Assembly (NCBI GenBank): GCA_013399695.1
Contig: VXAU01001096.1
Span: forward strand, 346,145-410,144
Source: Formicarius rufipectus
Lineage: Eukaryota; Chordata; Aves; Passeriformes; Formicariidae
Length of the DNA: 64,000 nucleotides
Reading direction: 5' to 3'
Shown here: positions 61,700 to 64,000 of the stretch, piece after piece
Layout of the letters: each line of letters begins with the position of its first letter
Position numbering within the stretch: the first letter of the stretch is position 1
Made by a program: the position numbers and the translations under genes
Notes under the pieces: model-generated
The model's input: only the letters and a program-made list of their open reading frames with translations
The model's database searches: none
Told to the model about the DNA's origin: nothing

Positions 61700-64000
61700 C
61701 ACACTGGAGCCTTCTTACTGAAAACTAGTTTTATTTTAAAAAATAAGTTGAATGCATAGCACTCACAAAGATTCCATTGTTTTGGACATTTTGTATTTAG
61801 GAGCACCATTCTTATTTATGCCATAAAAAACACATCTTGGTTCTAATAGTAAGAACAGTCTATTTTTAATGTACACTGGTAAAGCCCTTTTAAATAATAA
61901 AGATTGAAACTGTTCAGTGTACATTTTCTCTGTAGTCATGATGCAGCTGTAGTGTCAGAAAAAACCCTCAGACTAAGTAATAAATTAAAAACAAATAGCA
62001 TGTAGTGGATCTTTTTACAATTGACCTAATGTCTTAAAATAGTCAAATAATACCCTATTAAGTGTAAATTTGCAGTATTAACTAACTGAATAAGCCCCCC
62101 ACCCGTTACAGTTCCAGTGTTAAGTATTAGTTAAATTTTTATATATTGAATGCCTATGGGATAAATTTACTAATACCCCCAAAAAGAAGAGCCTATACTG
62201 CTGTGTCACAAAAAAAAGATGACAAGTTAGCTGATTTAAAGACTTTACAGAAAAAAAATGCTACAGGCATCTGCTGTTATTTCAAGTCATGGTCTATTAC
62301 AAGACTGTACATTCATAGTATCAGAGGTAGTTAGAGGACTGAGGACTTGGATACAGCATTGCAACAAGTGAAACCAGCAGAAAGAAGTCCATTTCCCTCT
62401 AAAATGGGTAACGGTGCCAAGTAAAAAGCATGGCATCTTATGAGGTGGAAAGTCTCTACTTAACACTACTCTCAGACATACAGAAATACTCATTAAGAGG
62501 TGAAGAGATGAGAGAAAAAACCCAAACCAACTTGCACTTTAATAAAGAACTGACCCCACTATGCCTATTTCAAAGTTGATTCCCTAGCATAAAACCAAGA
62601 GGGTCATCTTTTTCATTCACCCTCCCATCTCTCTTGACTTGCATATCTATGCTACAAAAGTCACAACGAAAACTGGAGAAAAAATGACAGAGAGAAAACA
62701 GAAAAACAGGACTTCTTCTCCTCAACAATAAATACGTTTTTGTAGCGTGTTATATAATTCAGTGCCAGAAAGAATGAACACAGTTGTCCTCCCTCCTTTC
62801 TCAACGTTATGGTCAGAAAGGCTTCATTCTAATATTGAAAATGTAACTTAATTGTCCCTGCTTTCAAAATAGTCTCTGTAATATTCACAATACTTCAGTG
62901 TCATCCAATGGTACACGATTTTAAGTGCTGCCACTAAGACAGGGGAGAAGGCAGTAGAAGAACAAATGGAACAACCAAAAAAAGCCTTAAGCCTATCTAC
63001 TATAAAGATACTTTAAGTAGTTAGAATCCTGTCATCCAAACCTCTTCCTCCCCCCTTCTACCACAGGAGAAAGTCAGATATCTTCTTGTACATAAAAAAA
63101 CCAAAAACCAAACAAAAAGGAACCCCCAAACCATCTCCATTAATATCGCTAACCACCATTTTCATCCAAGAGTTGGATGAGTGAAGCTTGCTACTCTCAC
63201 GCTATCCACTCCACAGGAGACAGTGTAATTCCACAAAGTTATATAATTAGCACCTTAATTGTGATAAAGCAGTTCACTCTGCAATATATTTTTGATCCAC
63301 CCATTTAGAATAGTAAACCTCTGTATCTTCTTTTAGACTCCGAAGTAGTAGAAGAAAGAGTTGCCCCATTATTACCTGAGAATTTCCCTCCACTATAAGC
63401 CTGACACAACTGGATTTCTGTAAGCATTTAACTGTCTTTGTTTTGTACAAGTGATGCTGTCAGTACAACTGGAGGATGCTTGGTTAACAATACATGTGTC
63501 TTTGTGTGTGTGTACACAGAGCAATTGCAGCCACTGTAGTAGTTGTGGTACAGTACAAGTCCAGCTGAAACCTTCTCTTTTCTGTAATTACCACACTGCT
63601 GGGCAGTAGTTCACATCTACACTCTGTGAACACTAACATGTCCCTTTGGTACTCTGCATATATGCCCTGAAGAAAAGCTATTCAACTTGCTATATCATCT
63701 TCCCTCTCTGCCTTCCTTCCTCAAGTTATACCCAATTAGTGTACAAACCAGCAGCACGGAGTAATGAATAAAAAATTCCCTGAGTTAGTATGAGTTACTT
63801 TAAACATAAAAAGGATAGAGGAGAAAAGAGGCAAAAACATATTGTCTATCCTGTAAGGTACAAAACTTAAAAACTAGCCAAAATACCAGTTAACTAACAT
63901 GCCTTAGCCTAAAGCAAATATCCAACAAAAGTGGTGAAAAAGGGGCAAGACTATGGAGTAAGCCAGATGAGAATTGTTCCTTCCTGTGATCTCCATGTAT
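61700..64000 (-). other. Probable 3' UTR of a minus-strand gene beyond the right edge
   Basis: No coding frame of note. On the minus strand the region ends with AATAAA (61730-61735 as TTTATT), the only such hexamer I found in that orientation across the stretch. The base composition and lack of repeats fit a long 3' UTR. In human, the gene upstream of BTAF1 in the same orientation is TNKS2 (from memory), so TNKS2 is the candidate, without sequence proof. Confidence 0.35.
61730..61735 (-). terminator. Candidate polyadenylation signal of the right-hand gene
   Basis: AATAAA read on the minus strand, near the left end of the putative 3' UTR. Confidence 0.4.

Larger units (their letters stand above)
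46861..61700. other. Intergenic region right of DUSP11
   Basis: No protein-coding exon recognised. Contents: a GC-rich patch with a CTCF-like site (49.2-49.4 kb), CR1 fragments at 52365-52519 and 55122-55201, a CAA-rich simple repeat at 55914-55987, an unexplained block at 57.95-58.9 kb, and otherwise AT-rich unique sequence. No FGFBP3-like intronless reading frame, expected here from human gene order, was seen. Confidence 0.6.

Noticed and set aside
1..64000. A wholly new defence or mobile system
   Set aside because: Nothing in the window indicates one. The only clear novelty I can support is the repeat exon of DUSP11.

Overview
The window is vertebrate nuclear DNA, most likely from a bird. 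The support is CR1 LINE 3' ends of avian type (the motif TCATAGAATGGTTTGGGTTG and its relatives), AT-rich introns with GT/AG-spliced exons, two CpG islands, and two exon sets that translate into well-known vertebrate proteins. There is no prokaryotic, plasmid or CRISPR content. The protein-coding content is small (about 3 kb of exons in 64 kb).

Layout. (1) Positions 1-17.8 kb: the 5' part of BTAF1 on the minus strand. Six coding exons (7885-8008 down to 309-420) join in frame and give the N-terminal part of the TATA-binding-protein-associated ATPase. Exon 1, coding only the first few residues, is not visible. It probably lies in the 359-base N run (16739-17097) inside the CpG island at 16.56-17.8 kb. 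The introns hold old CR1 fragments, including a long decayed one at 5.23-6.16 kb. (2) 17.8-27.3 kb: intergenic, no recognised gene. (3) 27.3-46.6 kb: a DUSP11 gene (RNA 5'-tri/diphosphatase, PIR1 family) on the minus strand. Ten exons are well supported. A candidate first exon in the CpG island at 46.1-46.85 kb has the right splice phase. With it, the coding length is 2319 nt (772 codons plus stop), an exact multiple of three. (4) 46.86-61.7 kb: intergenic, with CR1 fragments, an isolated GC-rich patch carrying a near-consensus CTCF site, and an unexplained stretch at 57.95-58.9 kb. (5) 61.7-64 kb: looks like the 3' end (long 3' UTR) of another minus-strand gene; from mammalian gene order TNKS2 is the natural candidate, but no coding exon is in the window.

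The most unusual object is the 924-nt exon of DUSP11 (29481-30404). It encodes about nine tandem copies of a 30-32-residue unit with the core GQRxRPFxDHQ, and more than doubles the protein relative to the roughly 330-380-residue mammalian enzyme as I recall it. Other points of note are a tandem splice donor in BTAF1 whose stronger alternative would introduce a stop, a degenerate minisatellite and a ZNF143-type motif in the BTAF1 promoter island, and the placement of DUSP11 next to BTAF1, which differs from human gene order as I remember it.
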